A stretch of DNA of 64,000 nt from Eggerthella sp. YY7918 (GTDB lineage: Bacteria; Actinomycetota; Coriobacteriia; Coriobacteriales; Eggerthellaceae). Position numbers and translations under genes: made by a program. The notes beneath the pieces were generated by a model. The model ran no database searches. It saw nothing but the letters and a program-made list of their open reading frames with translations, and was not told the DNA's origin. Positions 34,384 to 43,122 of this stretch are shown in pieces (the first letter of the stretch is position 1; every line of letters starts with the position of its first letter). Location: assembly GCF_000270285.1 (NCBI RefSeq), contig NC_015738.1:1798001-1862000 (forward strand). Direction: 5' to 3'.

Positions 34384-36255
34384 TTAAGCCTCCTTCCCTT
34401 CCCCTGCTGCGGCGCCCATCTCGTTTTCCACCGCAAACGTTCCGCACAAGTAGCCTCCGCAGAATGCAAGGCTCACATCTCCCAGAAGCGATCCGAGAAT
34501 AGGATCGCCGATATAGCTGTTCTCGCCGCACGCGCCTCCAGCAGTGTGCCAGCCTGCGTACAAACCGGGAATCGGTCGTCCATTCGTGGCAATGACCTGC
34601 ATTTCGTCGTTAATGAGCAAACCCGCCTTCGTGCCGTAGAGATTGCCGCCGATACGACAACCGTAGAACGGCGGCGTGGAAATAGCATGCAGCCACTCGG
34701 GCGGCATGGGATACATGAAGTCATCCTCGCCCTTCGCGCAGCACTCGTTCCATTTGGCCACGGCATCCACCAGTACACCCTCCTCGAAACCGAGGTCGCG
34801 TTCCAGTTCTTCAAGTGTGTCGCGCTTCTTCAGCACGTCGGCCTTGATAGCGTCCTCGACGCCGTGATGCCAGTCGCGGTAGTGTTCGGGCACCTTGTCG
34901 ATCTGTTCAAGGTCGGGTGTGATGAGTTTGCGGCAGTGCTCCTGGGCAAAGCCCTCAAGATGATCTTCGTAGTTAGCGTCGAAGATGATGTAGGAGCGGT
35001 GACCCGGCGGTGTCATCTGAATAGTCGCCAAATCCCCGAGCGCATAGATGGCGTTTGCACCGTCTTCTTTTACGCGACTGTCCATGTAGCGCAGACGGTT
35101 GCCGCAGCGATCGATAGTGAACCAGGGCTGACGCGAAAGCTGCGTCATGCCGTCGTAGAGGAACCGCGCCCACTGACCGCCTTCGGCTTCCCAGTCCACG
35201 CCGCCGTCGAATGAGGCCGAACTGTTGAACCCGGACACATCGGCGCCCACGCCAAGCCCCATACGGAAACACTCGCCCGTTTCACCTGCGGTAAGATAGC
35301 TTGATGCACATCCCATGGCCGCGGTGGGAATATACTGCTCAAGCAAGGCCTTGTTGTTGCAGAAGCCGCCGGCCGTCAGAATGACGGCATGCGTGGCATG
35401 AATATACACCTCATGGTCGTAATCTTCACGCGCCACCACGCCGACAATTCGCCCATCACTATCACGCACCAGCGCTTCGGCAGGGCTTTGGAAGTGGTAC
35501 TCCACGCCGTGCTTCTGACCAAAGCTGAACATGGCATCGGTGGCGTCCTTCATCTTGAGCACGTGATGATCAAGCGTCGAATTCTTCGGCGCCACATACA
35601 CGGGCACTTCGCCCAAACGCCAACGCACACCGCAGTCGCTCATCCAATCGATGCACTTCCCGCCCGATTCCGCAATACGATAGATGAGACGCGGATCGCA
35701 CGCATAGTGGTACTCGTCGATGGCCCAGTCGGCCAGCTTGCGCGCGTCAAAGGGGTAACTGGGAAATGCGAAGCGCTTGGATTCCTGCAGTTGAGAACCG
35801 CCAAGAATGGCGCACATGCCCGCTTCCTGAGCGTTGCCGCCGTGCAGCCCCATAGCTTCAAGACAGATGGTCTTTGCGCCCAGCTCTGCCGAACGCGCCG
35901 CCGCGTTAAGACCGCCGCCGCCCGCACCAACAACGCAGATTTCGCACTCATAATCCCACGTGGACGGCACCGCGCGTGGCGGAATAGGAGACGCGTCGTT
36001 AGCCGGAAAAGCCGCTCCATTATGCATGCGATAGGTGCCGTCTGCGCTTGAGGCGTTACCGTCTTGGCTCGCAGGTACCGTTGCAGCAGCAGCACCGTCG
36101 GCCGACCAGTCGCCAATAACCCCGGGGGCGACGGCATAGGCCGCCTGGGGTACAACGCTCGCCGCAGCCGTTCCGGCCGCAAGTGCCGCGGCGCGGGTTA
36201 AAAAGGCGCGACGCGACATGCCCTCGCTGGTGGTGTTTTGCATACTATCCCTCAT
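34384..36255 (-). CDS. Tat-exported FAD reductase, fumarate reductase flavoprotein family
   Basis: 623 residues. The Tat signal is SRRAFLTRAAALAAG (about 14-28), with cleavage probably near AAYA. A linker (45-90) precedes the FAD-binding domain (CVVGAGGGGLNAAARSAELG, about 105-124). The C-terminal FAD segment has GRPIPGLYAGWHTAGG. Where fumarate reductases carry a substrate-binding HxTxGG, this protein has NLYGTKAGL, so the substrate is probably not fumarate. The start overlaps the FMN-protein stop (ATGA). Electrons would come from the co-encoded multihaem cytochrome and FMN lipoprotein. Relatives in gut Eggerthellaceae reduce diverse organic acceptors, and the acceptor here is unknown. Confidence 0.92.
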   Translation of the reverse strand: MRDSMQNTTSEGMSRRAFLTRAAALAAGTAAASVVPQAAYAVAPGVIGDWSADGAAAATVPASQDGNASSADGTYRMHNGAAFPANDASPIPPRAVPSTWDYECEICVVGAGGGGLNAAARSAELGAKTICLEAMGLHGGNAQEAGMCAILGGSQLQESKRFAFPSYPFDARKLADWAIDEYHYACDPRLIYRIAESGGKCIDWMSDCGVRWRLGEVPVYVAPKNSTLDHHVLKMKDATDAMFSFGQKHGVEYHFQSPAEALVRDSDGRIVGVVAREDYDHEVYIHATHAVILTAGGFCNNKALLEQYIPTAAMGCASSYLTAGETGECFRMGLGVGADVSGFNSSASFDGGVDWEAEGGQWARFLYDGMTQLSRQPWFTIDRCGNRLRYMDSRVKEDGANAIYALGDLATIQMTPPGHRSYIIFDANYEDHLEGFAQEHCRKLITPDLEQIDKVPEHYRDWHHGVEDAIKADVLKKRDTLEELERDLGFEEGVLVDAVAKWNECCAKGEDDFMYPMPPEWLHAISTPPFYGCRIGGNLYGTKAGLLINDEMQVIATNGRPIPGLYAGWHTAGGACGENSYIGDPILGSLLGDVSLAFCGGYLCGTFAVENEMGAAAGEGKEA

Positions 36256-36752
36256 TGCGACCCCTCCTCATGCGCCGTCGCGTTATCCGCTTCGGCCTGC
36301 TCAAGTGCATCTTCGACCGCCTGACGCACGCCCGCGGTCGTAATGGTGGCACCGGAAATAGTATCGATGTCAGAGCCTTGAGCAGCTTCTATCATTGCCG
36401 CAAACTTGCCGTCGCGAATGGCTTCGTAACCGCCCCTGCTCTGGCTTTCACCTTCCTGGGTGGTTTCAAGGCATGCGATGCGGTTATCATCCACAAGAAG
36501 CGTCACCGTGATGCGCCCTTCCATGCCTTTGCCGATGCCGGTGTAGACGCCGTCCGCCAGCGTTCCTTCGGCTTTCTTCTGGGTGTCGGCAACAATTTCC
36601 TGCGCCCATGGATCGTCGGTGCGCAAAGCCAACTGCTCGGCGCTGGCCGCATCCTTCGAACCAGAGCCTTCAAACGACGGACCGCAACCGCAAAGGCCCA
36701 GTGCAAGCGCCGTTGATGCGCAGGCGACAAAGGTAGCACTCTTCTTTACCAT
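36252..36752 (-). CDS. FMN-binding lipoprotein (covalent flavin domain)
   Basis: About 166 residues from the ATG at 36752, which overlaps the cytochrome stop as TAATG and follows GGGGGGAGGG. The signal peptide ends in LCGC, probably lipidated at residue 23. The FMN-binding domain (about 70-155) contains DGVYTGIGKGMEGRITVTLLVDD in sections and the flavinylation motif SGATITTAGV. In that motif the final Thr of S-G-A-T-x-T is the usual site of covalent FMN attachment by ApbE. It is likely an electron carrier between the cytochrome and the FAD reductase outside the membrane. No apbE gene is in the window. Confidence 0.92.
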   Translation of the reverse strand: MVKKSATFVACASTALALGLCGCGPSFEGSGSKDAASAEQLALRTDDPWAQEIVADTQKKAEGTLADGVYTGIGKGMEGRITVTLLVDDNRIACLETTQEGESQSRGGYEAIRDGKFAAMIEAAQGSDIDTISGATITTAGVRQAVEDALEQAEADNATAHEEGSQ

Positions 36753-37423
36753 TACGCCCTCCCCCCTTTCGACGGATTCAACCATCCATCAGGCGTTTCA
36801 TAATCGTGACACGCATTGCAGTACATATAAGACGTCGTGTGTCCACCGTGACAGTTGCTGCAATCGATAGCGATGCCCTGATGCGAGCGATGCGGGTTCA
36901 CGCCTTCCTCGCCACCCCAGTTGTCCGTCATCGCAATGACCTCGTCGAAGTTATGGCAGCCCTCTGTGGCGCACATCTTTGAATCCGCCGTCACGCCCTG
37001 CGTGGTCAAGTGGCCCGTCTCGTCGGTGGCAAAGTCGCCGCGTACCCACGAAAGCGCCTCGGTCACCTGCTCGTCGATTTTTGCCTCGTGGCATTGAAGG
37101 CAGCTCACGTCTTCACGCTCATGCGCGTTTGCCATCAGCGTCGCGTCGTTGAAATACCCTTCCACGTAGGCATCCATCGGATCATGGCAGATGGCGTTAC
37201 AAAAACTGGGCTGCTCGTGCCATACCCAGAATCCCGCGCCCGCGGCTACCAGCACAATCGCCACCACGCTTACAACAAGCGGCCAACGCTTTGCCCGTCG
37301 CTTCGGCGCACCGGCTGGCGCATGCGCAGCCGCAGGTGCGCTTTTCTGCGCGGTTTCCTGTGCAGATTGACCCGCACCCCCGAACCGATCCTCGCGCACG
37401 TCCTTTTCCCTCATCTCGTCCAT
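36752..37423 (-). CDS. Membrane-anchored multihaem c-type cytochrome
   Basis: 223 residues from the ATG at 37423, with AAGGAGGGG upstream. A basic segment precedes one membrane helix (about 47-69), then the exported haem domain. Canonical CXXCH sites are CLQCH (108), CSNCH (188) and CNACH (202). Two further sites are stretched: CNAICH (75, CX3CH) and CATEGCH (151, CX4CH). Stretched motifs are known in some multihaem cytochromes. The protein would take electrons from menaquinol, like NapC/NrfH-type anchors, and pass them to the FMN lipoprotein and FAD reductase. It is the first gene of a four-gene operon divergent from the TetR regulator. Confidence 0.9.
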   Translation of the reverse strand: MDEMREKDVREDRFGGAGQSAQETAQKSAPAAAHAPAGAPKRRAKRWPLVVSVVAIVLVAAGAGFWVWHEQPSFCNAICHDPMDAYVEGYFNDATLMANAHEREDVSCLQCHEAKIDEQVTEALSWVRGDFATDETGHLTTQGVTADSKMCATEGCHNFDEVIAMTDNWGGEEGVNPHRSHQGIAIDCSNCHGGHTTSYMYCNACHDYETPDGWLNPSKGGRA

Positions 37424-37442
37424 GCACCCCTCCTTTATTTCC

Positions 37443-37476
37443 TTCACCATTGATAATTTTTTATTTCAATAGTGAA
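37443..37476. promoter_or_regulatory. Inverted repeat in the cytochrome operon leader
   Basis: TTCACCATTGA (37443-37453) pairs with TCAATAGTGAA (37466-37476) with one mismatch across a 12-base A/T-rich centre. It lies 20 bases before the cytochrome start codon, so it could be an operator or an mRNA structure. Confidence 0.5.
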
Positions 37477-37519
37477 TCTTATTGCTAAAGATAGTATCAT
37501 GAGCGTCGAGCACTTGTCA

Positions 37520-37558
37520 TTGACGGATTGTCAAAAGTGTTCATTGACGCACCGTCAA
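37520..37558. promoter_or_regulatory. Two 15-bp palindromes, candidate TetR operators
   Basis: TTGACGGATTGTCAA (37520-37534) and TTGACGCACCGTCAA (37544-37558) share the form TTGAC-n5-GTCAA and lie 24 bases centre to centre. The second contains TTGACG, which with TATTCT (37568-37573) at 18 bases could be the TetR promoter. Toward the cytochrome operon TACTAT lies about 25 bases from the first site. Binding by the adjacent TetR protein to control both directions is a strong inference. Confidence 0.65.
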
Positions 37559-37634
37559 CTCGCGGCGTATTCTGCGCCCATCAGGGGTTGGGTTGCCACT
37601 GACGAAACCAACCCGGCAAGGAGGTGAGCGGACC

Positions 37635-38261
37635 ATGGAGGATAAGCATTGCATGACGCGCGAGGAGCAGACCGCTGCCCGCCGCGATGCGATTGTCGAA
37701 GCCGCCCGTCAGCTCTACGAGGAACAGGGTCTTTCCCGCACTTCCGTGCGCGACATCACCAACCGCGTGGGAGTTACGCGCACGCTGTTCTATCACTACT
37801 TCCCTGACAAGGAAGCCGTCACCTCGGCCGTACTTGACAACTACATCGAGGATTTCATCGAAGCGTTGCGTATCTGGAACGCCGAGCGCCGCACGGGCGA
37901 TATCGAACACGCGCTTACCAGCGTCGTCAAAATCCTGCGTCTCGGGCTGTTCGAGCATGACGCATTTCGTCTCTCGCTCGCCTCACGGGAAAATGCAGCA
38001 CTCTACCTGGAGTTTGTTAACCGCGTGGCCGATCGCATCGCTTCGTACATGGTGAACACGACGGTGCGTGACTACGAACGTTTTCACGAGATTAAGATCA
38101 ATCATGTGTACGAAACGTTTTACTTGCTCACCATAGGAATTGTGGGTTATGTGCGACGTCATCCCGACGTGGATGACGAGGTGATCAAAGATCTCATCGC
38201 GCAGACGCTTCACATGGATAGAGGAACGACGCTGCCGGACAAGGGGCCCGGCAGCGAATAG
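37635..38261 (+). CDS. TetR-family transcriptional regulator
   Basis: 208 residues from the ATG at 37635, chosen for the near-perfect AAGGAGGTGA upstream. The N-terminal helix-turn-helix is clear: AIVEAARQLYEEQGLSRTSV, then DITNRVGVTRTLFYHYFPDKEAV (about residues 18-65). The C-terminal ligand-binding part is variable and predicts no specific inducer. It is divergent from the cytochrome-FMN-FAD operon and is followed 72 bases later by the DUF5692-like membrane-protein gene. Two palindromes in the divergent intergenic region are probable operators. It likely senses the substrate or a related aromatic or organic acid, which is inference. Confidence 0.93.
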   Translation: MEDKHCMTREEQTAARRDAIVEAARQLYEEQGLSRTSVRDITNRVGVTRTLFYHYFPDKEAVTSAVLDNYIEDFIEALRIWNAERRTGDIEHALTSVVKILRLGLFEHDAFRLSLASRENAALYLEFVNRVADRIASYMVNTTVRDYERFHEIKINHVYETFYLLTIGIVGYVRRHPDVDDEVIKDLIAQTLHMDRGTTLPDKGPGSE

Positions 38262-38333
38262 GCAAAGTCCATCGTAATTCGATGGCATCGAGGCGCGCAG
38301 TGAGTATCTCGCGCAGAAAAGGAGGGGTCTTTC

Positions 38334-39371
38334 ATGCTGTTCCAAGTCTACGGCGAGAATGCCCTATACCAGTGGCTTGGTTGGGCCATGGTGTTTGTCG
38401 GACTTATCTTGATCAACGAGATAGCACGACGGACAAAACTGGGCGGCACCATCTGTTTTATCGGCGTCCCCATCGCACTCACGGTCTATTTTGTTGCCAT
38501 TTACGTAGGTGCGGGCATGGGTGCCGACTGGGCGCTACACAATCCCACCTACGAGCACATGAACAGCTGGTTCCATTACGCCAAGCTCTACGCTGCCACC
38601 ATCGGCTGCATCGGCTTTATGACGCTGAAGTACAAGTGGGGCAAGCTGGGCAAGGCCGAATGGTTCAAGTGCTTCCCGTTTGTTATCGTAGCCATCAACA
38701 TCCTCATCGCTGTGGTGAGCGACTTTGAAAGCGCTGTACGCGCGTGGGGTACCACCTGGGTGTCTTCCGAAGGCGTCACCCTCTATGGTGGTTGGCACAA
38801 CGTGTTCAACGGCGTGGCCGGCCTCATCAATATCGCCTGCATGACCGGCTGGTGGGGCATCTATGTGTCCAAGAAGAAGCAGGATATGCTCTGGCCTGAC
38901 ATGACCTGGGTATTCATCATCGCCTACGACCTCTGGAACTTCTGCTACACCTACAACTGCCTGCCCACGCACTCCTTCTACTGCGGCCTCGCGCTTCTGC
39001 TTGCCCCCACGGTGGCAGCCATGCTTTGGAACAAGGGCGGCTGGATTCAGAACCGTGCGTTCACGCTGTCTATCTGGTGCATGTTTGCGCAGGTCTTCCC
39101 CGCCTTCCAGGACTACAGCGTATTCAGCACCCAGTCGGTGAACAACCCTGATGTCAACCTGACCGTGTCGGTTATCGCCCTTCTGGCCAACATCGCCGCG
39201 TTCGCCTACATCATGTATCGCAGCAAGAAGCTTGGCAAAAACCCCTACACCAACGAAATCTTTGTGGGAACCCGCGATTACGAGCGCGCTATGGCTCGCC
39301 GCGAAGACGCCCCCGCCCTGCCGAGCGATCCCAAGCCGAATATCGACGACGAAGCCCCTCAGGGAGCATAG
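38334..39371 (+). CDS. Polytopic membrane protein, DUF5692-like
   Basis: 345 residues with eight or nine membrane helices covering about 10-300 and a hydrophilic C-terminal tail. It is rich in Trp, Tyr and Phe, with motifs such as YGGWHNVFNGVAGLINIA, YDLWNFCYTYNCLPTHSFYCG and VFPAFQDYSVFSTQ. I associate this pattern with DUF5692 proteins of Eggerthellaceae, whose function is unknown. AGGAGGGG precedes the ATG. It follows the TetR gene in the same direction and may be co-transcribed. The shared palindromes upstream suggest co-regulation with the divergent redox operon. A strong terminator follows. Substrate transport is one possibility. Confidence 0.75.
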   Translation: MLFQVYGENALYQWLGWAMVFVGLILINEIARRTKLGGTICFIGVPIALTVYFVAIYVGAGMGADWALHNPTYEHMNSWFHYAKLYAATIGCIGFMTLKYKWGKLGKAEWFKCFPFVIVAINILIAVVSDFESAVRAWGTTWVSSEGVTLYGGWHNVFNGVAGLINIACMTGWWGIYVSKKKQDMLWPDMTWVFIIAYDLWNFCYTYNCLPTHSFYCGLALLLAPTVAAMLWNKGGWIQNRAFTLSIWCMFAQVFPAFQDYSVFSTQSVNNPDVNLTVSVIALLANIAAFAYIMYRSKKLGKNPYTNEIFVGTRDYERAMARREDAPALPSDPKPNIDDEAPQGA

Positions 39372-39395
39372 ACCCAACCGCTTCATCGTACCAAC

Positions 39396-39424
39396 AAAAA
39401 CGGCCTCTCACGAGGCCGTTTTTG
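39396..39424 (+). terminator. Bidirectional rho-independent terminator
   Basis: AAAAACGGCCTC-TCAC-GAGGCCGTTTTTG is a textbook terminator with A and T tracts on both sides. It separates the convergent DUF5692-like and ppdK genes and can serve both. Confidence 0.95.
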
Positions 39425-39444
39425 TTGCTGATTATTTCTGCTCT

Positions 39445-42183
39445 TTACTTGTCGCGCGCAGTATCCGTTTTAGCGGCAAGGGCTGCCTGGCCCGCAGCAA
39501 GACGTGCGAGCGGCACGCGATACGGGGAGCAGCTGACGTAGTCGAGCCCGATTTCGTTGAACGTATGAATGGAATCGGGATCGCCGCCGTGCTCGCCGCA
39601 CACGCCGCAAACAAGTTCGGGATTGCCGGTACGACCCAGCTCGACACCCATCTTCACGAGCTTCGCCACACCCGGATCGATAGTGGCGAACGGGTTGTAC
39701 GGCAACAGGCGCTCAGCCAAGTATTGCGGAACGAACTCGGCCTCGACGTCGTCACGGCTGAATCCGAACGTCGTCTGCGTCAGGTCGTTCGTACCGAAGC
39801 TGAAGAAGTCGGCTTGCGTTGCAATTTCATCGGCGGTGACGGCTGCACGCGGCAGCTCGATCATCGTGCCCACCGGAATGTCAAGCTCAACGCCCTGTTC
39901 TTCGGCAACCTCAGCGATGGTCTTCACGGCAACCGCACGCAGCTTCTCAAGTTCAGGCATGACCGACACCAGCGGAATCATGATCTCAGGCTTAGGATCA
40001 AGACCTTGCTTCTTCAGCTCGGCGCACGCGGTCGCAATGGCGCGCACCTGCATGATCGGCAGAATCGGATACACGATACCAAGACGGCACCCGCGCAGAC
40101 CAAGCATCGGGTTCGCTTCGCTCATGCCATCGATCTGCTCCATGAGCAGGCGCTTCTGCGCAATAGTCTCGCGATCTCCACCCGTGGCCTCAAGCTTGGC
40201 AATTTCGACGTCAAGCGCACGCGGGCTTTCCAAGAACTCATGCAGCGGCGGGTCGAGCAAACGCACGATAACCGGCAGCCCGTCCATGGCCTTGAACATG
40301 CCCAAGAAGTCGCCCGTCTGAGCGGCAAGCAGGTCGTTCACGGCCTTCTCGCGCACCGCTTCATCTTCGTTCAGAATAAAGGTCTGGATGATCTGCTTGC
40401 GATCGCCCAGGAACATATGCTCGGTACGGCAAAGGCCGATGCCTTCAGCGCCGAAGTTGCGCGAGAGCTGCGCGTCGTCGGGGTTGTCGGCGTTGGCACG
40501 CACGCCGAGCGTGCGGAATTCGTCAGCCCACTCAAGGATGGTATCCAAGTCGCCCGTCATCTCGGGAAGCACAAGATCGACCGCGCCGAGCACCACAGAA
40601 CCCGTCGTACCGTCGATGGAGATCATATCGCCTTCCTTGATGACGATATCGGTGCCCACGACCTGCGCCTGCTTGTTTTCAGCATCGATGCGCAAAGCCT
40701 CGACGCCGCAGACGCACGGCGCACCCATACCGCGGGCGATAACGGCCGCATGCGAGGTCTTTCCGCCGTGCGAGGTCAAAATACCCTCGGCGGCAATCAT
40801 GCCGGCCAGGTCATCGGGGTTCGTTTCCCAACGCACGAGCACGCACGGGCGGCCCGCCTCGGCGCAGGCCACAGCGTCAGCAGCCGAGAACACGGCCTCG
40901 CCCACCGCGGCGCCAGGGCTTGCATTCAGACCCTTGGCCACCACGTCGTAGCTGGCGTTCTTGTCGAACTGCGGGTGTAGCAGCTGATCGAGCTGCTCGG
41001 GATCGACGCGCATAACGGCCTCTTCTTTGGTGATGAGACCTTCCTTCTCCATCTCGATGGCGATGTGCAGCGCGGCAGCGGCGGTACGCTTACCCACGCG
41101 GGTCTGCAGCATCCAAAGCTTGCCCTGCTCGATGGTGAATTCAATGTCGCACATGTCGCGGAAGTGGTTCTCCAGCGTCACGAACACCTCTTCAAGTTCG
41201 CGCCCGGCCTCCTCGAGGCCTTCCACGTTCTTGAGCTCGGCGATCGGGCTCGTGTTACGGATGCCGGCCACGACGTCTTCACCCTGGGCGTTCACCAGAT
41301 AGTCGCCGTAGAATTCCTTCTCGCCGTTGGCGGGGTTGCGCGTGAACGCCACACCCGTGGCGGAGGTGTTGCCCTTGTTGCCGAACACCATAGACTGCAC
41401 GTTGACGGCAGTACCCAGATCGTCGGCAATCTTGTTCTGCTTGCGATAAAGCGTGGCACGAGGGTTGTTCCAGCTGCCAAACACCGCTTCGATGGCCAGC
41501 TGCAGCTGCACCATAGGATCCTGCGGGAACTGCACGACGCCCTCAACCACAAGGCTCGGGTAGTCGTCGGCAGCCACGTTCTCGGAGAAAATCTGCTTGA
41601 ACTCGCTCACGAGTTCCTGCAAGTCCTCGGCGGTAAGATCGGTATCGGAAGCAACGCCGCGCATGTTTTTCATCGTCGTGATGGCGTTCTCGAACATATC
41701 GCCGTCGAGACCCATCACCACATTGGAGAACATCTGAATAAAGCGACGATAGGAGTCCCACGCAAAACGGGGGTTGTCGGTCTGCGCGATAAGGCCGTTG
41801 ATCGACTGGTCGTTCAGACCCAGGTTCAGCACCGTGTCCATCATGCCCGGCATGGACATGGGTGCACCGGAGCGCACGGACACCAGCAGCGGATCTTCCG
41901 CATCGCCGATCTTTTTACCCATACGCGCTTCAAGGTCTTCGCGATATTCGCGGATGGTATCGAGCGCGCCCTCGGGCCAGGTGTTGTCCGCGCCGGCATA
42001 TTCCATGCAGGTTTGACACGTAATGGTGAAACCGGGAGGTACCGGCAGGCCGATGTTGGCCATCTCGGCGAGGTTCGCGCCCTTGCCGCCCAGCACCGCC
42101 TTCATGTTCGTATTGCCCTCGGTTACGTTGTTACCCTGTGCGTCTTTGCCGAACGCATAGACTCGCTTGACTTCTTCAGCCAC
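39445..42183 (-). CDS. ppdK: Pyruvate, phosphate dikinase
   Basis: 912 residues, near the usual length. The enzyme interconverts pyruvate + ATP + phosphate and PEP + AMP + pyrophosphate. The N-terminal ATP-grasp domain has KVYAFGKDAQG-like and GGKGANLAEM segments. The swivelling domain holds the phospho-His in GGKTSHAAVIARGMG (His near 455), and the C-terminal TIM barrel has GLCRTEHMF, GLRGCRLGI, SFGTNDLTQ and the catalytic Cys in VCGVCGEHGGDP. Its regulatory kinase/phosphorylase gene lies immediately upstream. Use in gluconeogenesis or in pyrophosphate-linked glycolysis of an asaccharolytic anaerobe is likely. Confidence 0.98.
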   Translation of the reverse strand: MAEEVKRVYAFGKDAQGNNVTEGNTNMKAVLGGKGANLAEMANIGLPVPPGFTITCQTCMEYAGADNTWPEGALDTIREYREDLEARMGKKIGDAEDPLLVSVRSGAPMSMPGMMDTVLNLGLNDQSINGLIAQTDNPRFAWDSYRRFIQMFSNVVMGLDGDMFENAITTMKNMRGVASDTDLTAEDLQELVSEFKQIFSENVAADDYPSLVVEGVVQFPQDPMVQLQLAIEAVFGSWNNPRATLYRKQNKIADDLGTAVNVQSMVFGNKGNTSATGVAFTRNPANGEKEFYGDYLVNAQGEDVVAGIRNTSPIAELKNVEGLEEAGRELEEVFVTLENHFRDMCDIEFTIEQGKLWMLQTRVGKRTAAAALHIAIEMEKEGLITKEEAVMRVDPEQLDQLLHPQFDKNASYDVVAKGLNASPGAAVGEAVFSAADAVACAEAGRPCVLVRWETNPDDLAGMIAAEGILTSHGGKTSHAAVIARGMGAPCVCGVEALRIDAENKQAQVVGTDIVIKEGDMISIDGTTGSVVLGAVDLVLPEMTGDLDTILEWADEFRTLGVRANADNPDDAQLSRNFGAEGIGLCRTEHMFLGDRKQIIQTFILNEDEAVREKAVNDLLAAQTGDFLGMFKAMDGLPVIVRLLDPPLHEFLESPRALDVEIAKLEATGGDRETIAQKRLLMEQIDGMSEANPMLGLRGCRLGIVYPILPIMQVRAIATACAELKKQGLDPKPEIMIPLVSVMPELEKLRAVAVKTIAEVAEEQGVELDIPVGTMIELPRAAVTADEIATQADFFSFGTNDLTQTTFGFSRDDVEAEFVPQYLAERLLPYNPFATIDPGVAKLVKMGVELGRTGNPELVCGVCGEHGGDPDSIHTFNEIGLDYVSCSPYRVPLARLAAGQAALAAKTDTARDK

Positions 42184-42235
42184 CTTTTTCTCCTTAACCC
42201 GACGTTGCGACTTGTTTCAAACCCTAATCACAGGC

Positions 42236-43120
42236 CTAGCCCATCATATCAGTGGATGGGGGGTGAGCGCGCTCATAGTAACGCAAAATTTCCTGAGCTG
42301 TTTCCTCAACGGCCCGATTTTCGGTGTGTATCACAATACAACCCAGTTTGCGCATGAGTGCACGCGCCTGTTCCAAGTCCTGATACACGTATTCGGGATC
42401 CGCATAGCTCGACGCAACGACGCTCGCGTTACCCAAGCGCCGTTGACGGATGCTGATAAGCACTTCCGGCGTGGTCATAAGACCGAACAGCCGCGTGCGT
42501 TCCACCTGAGCCAGCTCGGCCGGCGGTGTAGTTGTGGGATCAAGGGGGATGTTCGCCACCTTGTAACCCTGCTGCGACAAATAGATTGACGTTGGAGTCT
42601 TCGACGAGCGCGATACGCCCAAAAGCACGATATCGGCCTGTTGCAGCTCATGAGGGTTGCGGCCGTCGTCGTGAGCAATGGTGAACTCGATGGCTTCAAT
42701 ACGCCGAAAATAGTACTGGTCGGCCACGTGCAAGCCGCCCGGCTTAGTGGAAGGCTCGCGCCCCGTCATGTGAGCGATGGCCGCAATGGCGTCGGTCATA
42801 AGATCGACGGCCACGATGTCTTCGCGCGCACCCGCATACTCGGCAAGCTGGCGCGACAACGCGCGATCAACCAGCGTATAGAACACCAGTATGCGCCCGT
42901 CACCCGTGGAGCGCTTGTGGATGGCGGCGTGCTCGTCAAGAAATTCCCTGATCGACGCCATGGAGCGCACCTTCGGCAGCACCTCGATGATGGGGTTGGT
43001 AACGCCGAACTGCGCCGCCGCCGCACGGGCGACCGCCTGAGCCGTCAGGCCCACCGAGTCGCTGATCACGTGGATGGTGGGCAGTTCGGTCGAACTACCG
43101 TAGGCGATAAGATCTCCCAT
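42236..43120 (-). CDS. PPDK regulatory protein (kinase and pyrophosphorylase), PSRP family
   Basis: 294 residues of the DUF299/PSRP family, which inactivates PPDK by ADP-dependent phosphorylation of a Thr next to the catalytic His and reactivates it with phosphate. Family motifs are IHVISDSVGLTAQAVARAA at residues 16-34 and the P-loop-like GVSRSSKTPTSIYLS near 193, followed by YKVANIPL. Location next to ppdK supports PPDK rather than PEP synthase as the target. It starts two bases before the glyS stop region ends, so glyS, this gene and ppdK look like one transcript. Confidence 0.94.
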   Translation of the reverse strand: MGDLIAYGSSTELPTIHVISDSVGLTAQAVARAAAAQFGVTNPIIEVLPKVRSMASIREFLDEHAAIHKRSTGDGRILVFYTLVDRALSRQLAEYAGAREDIVAVDLMTDAIAAIAHMTGREPSTKPGGLHVADQYYFRRIEAIEFTIAHDDGRNPHELQQADIVLLGVSRSSKTPTSIYLSQQGYKVANIPLDPTTTPPAELAQVERTRLFGLMTTPEVLISIRQRRLGNASVVASSYADPEYVYQDLEQARALMRKLGCIVIHTENRAVEETAQEILRYYERAHPPSTDMMG

Positions 43121-43122
43121 GA

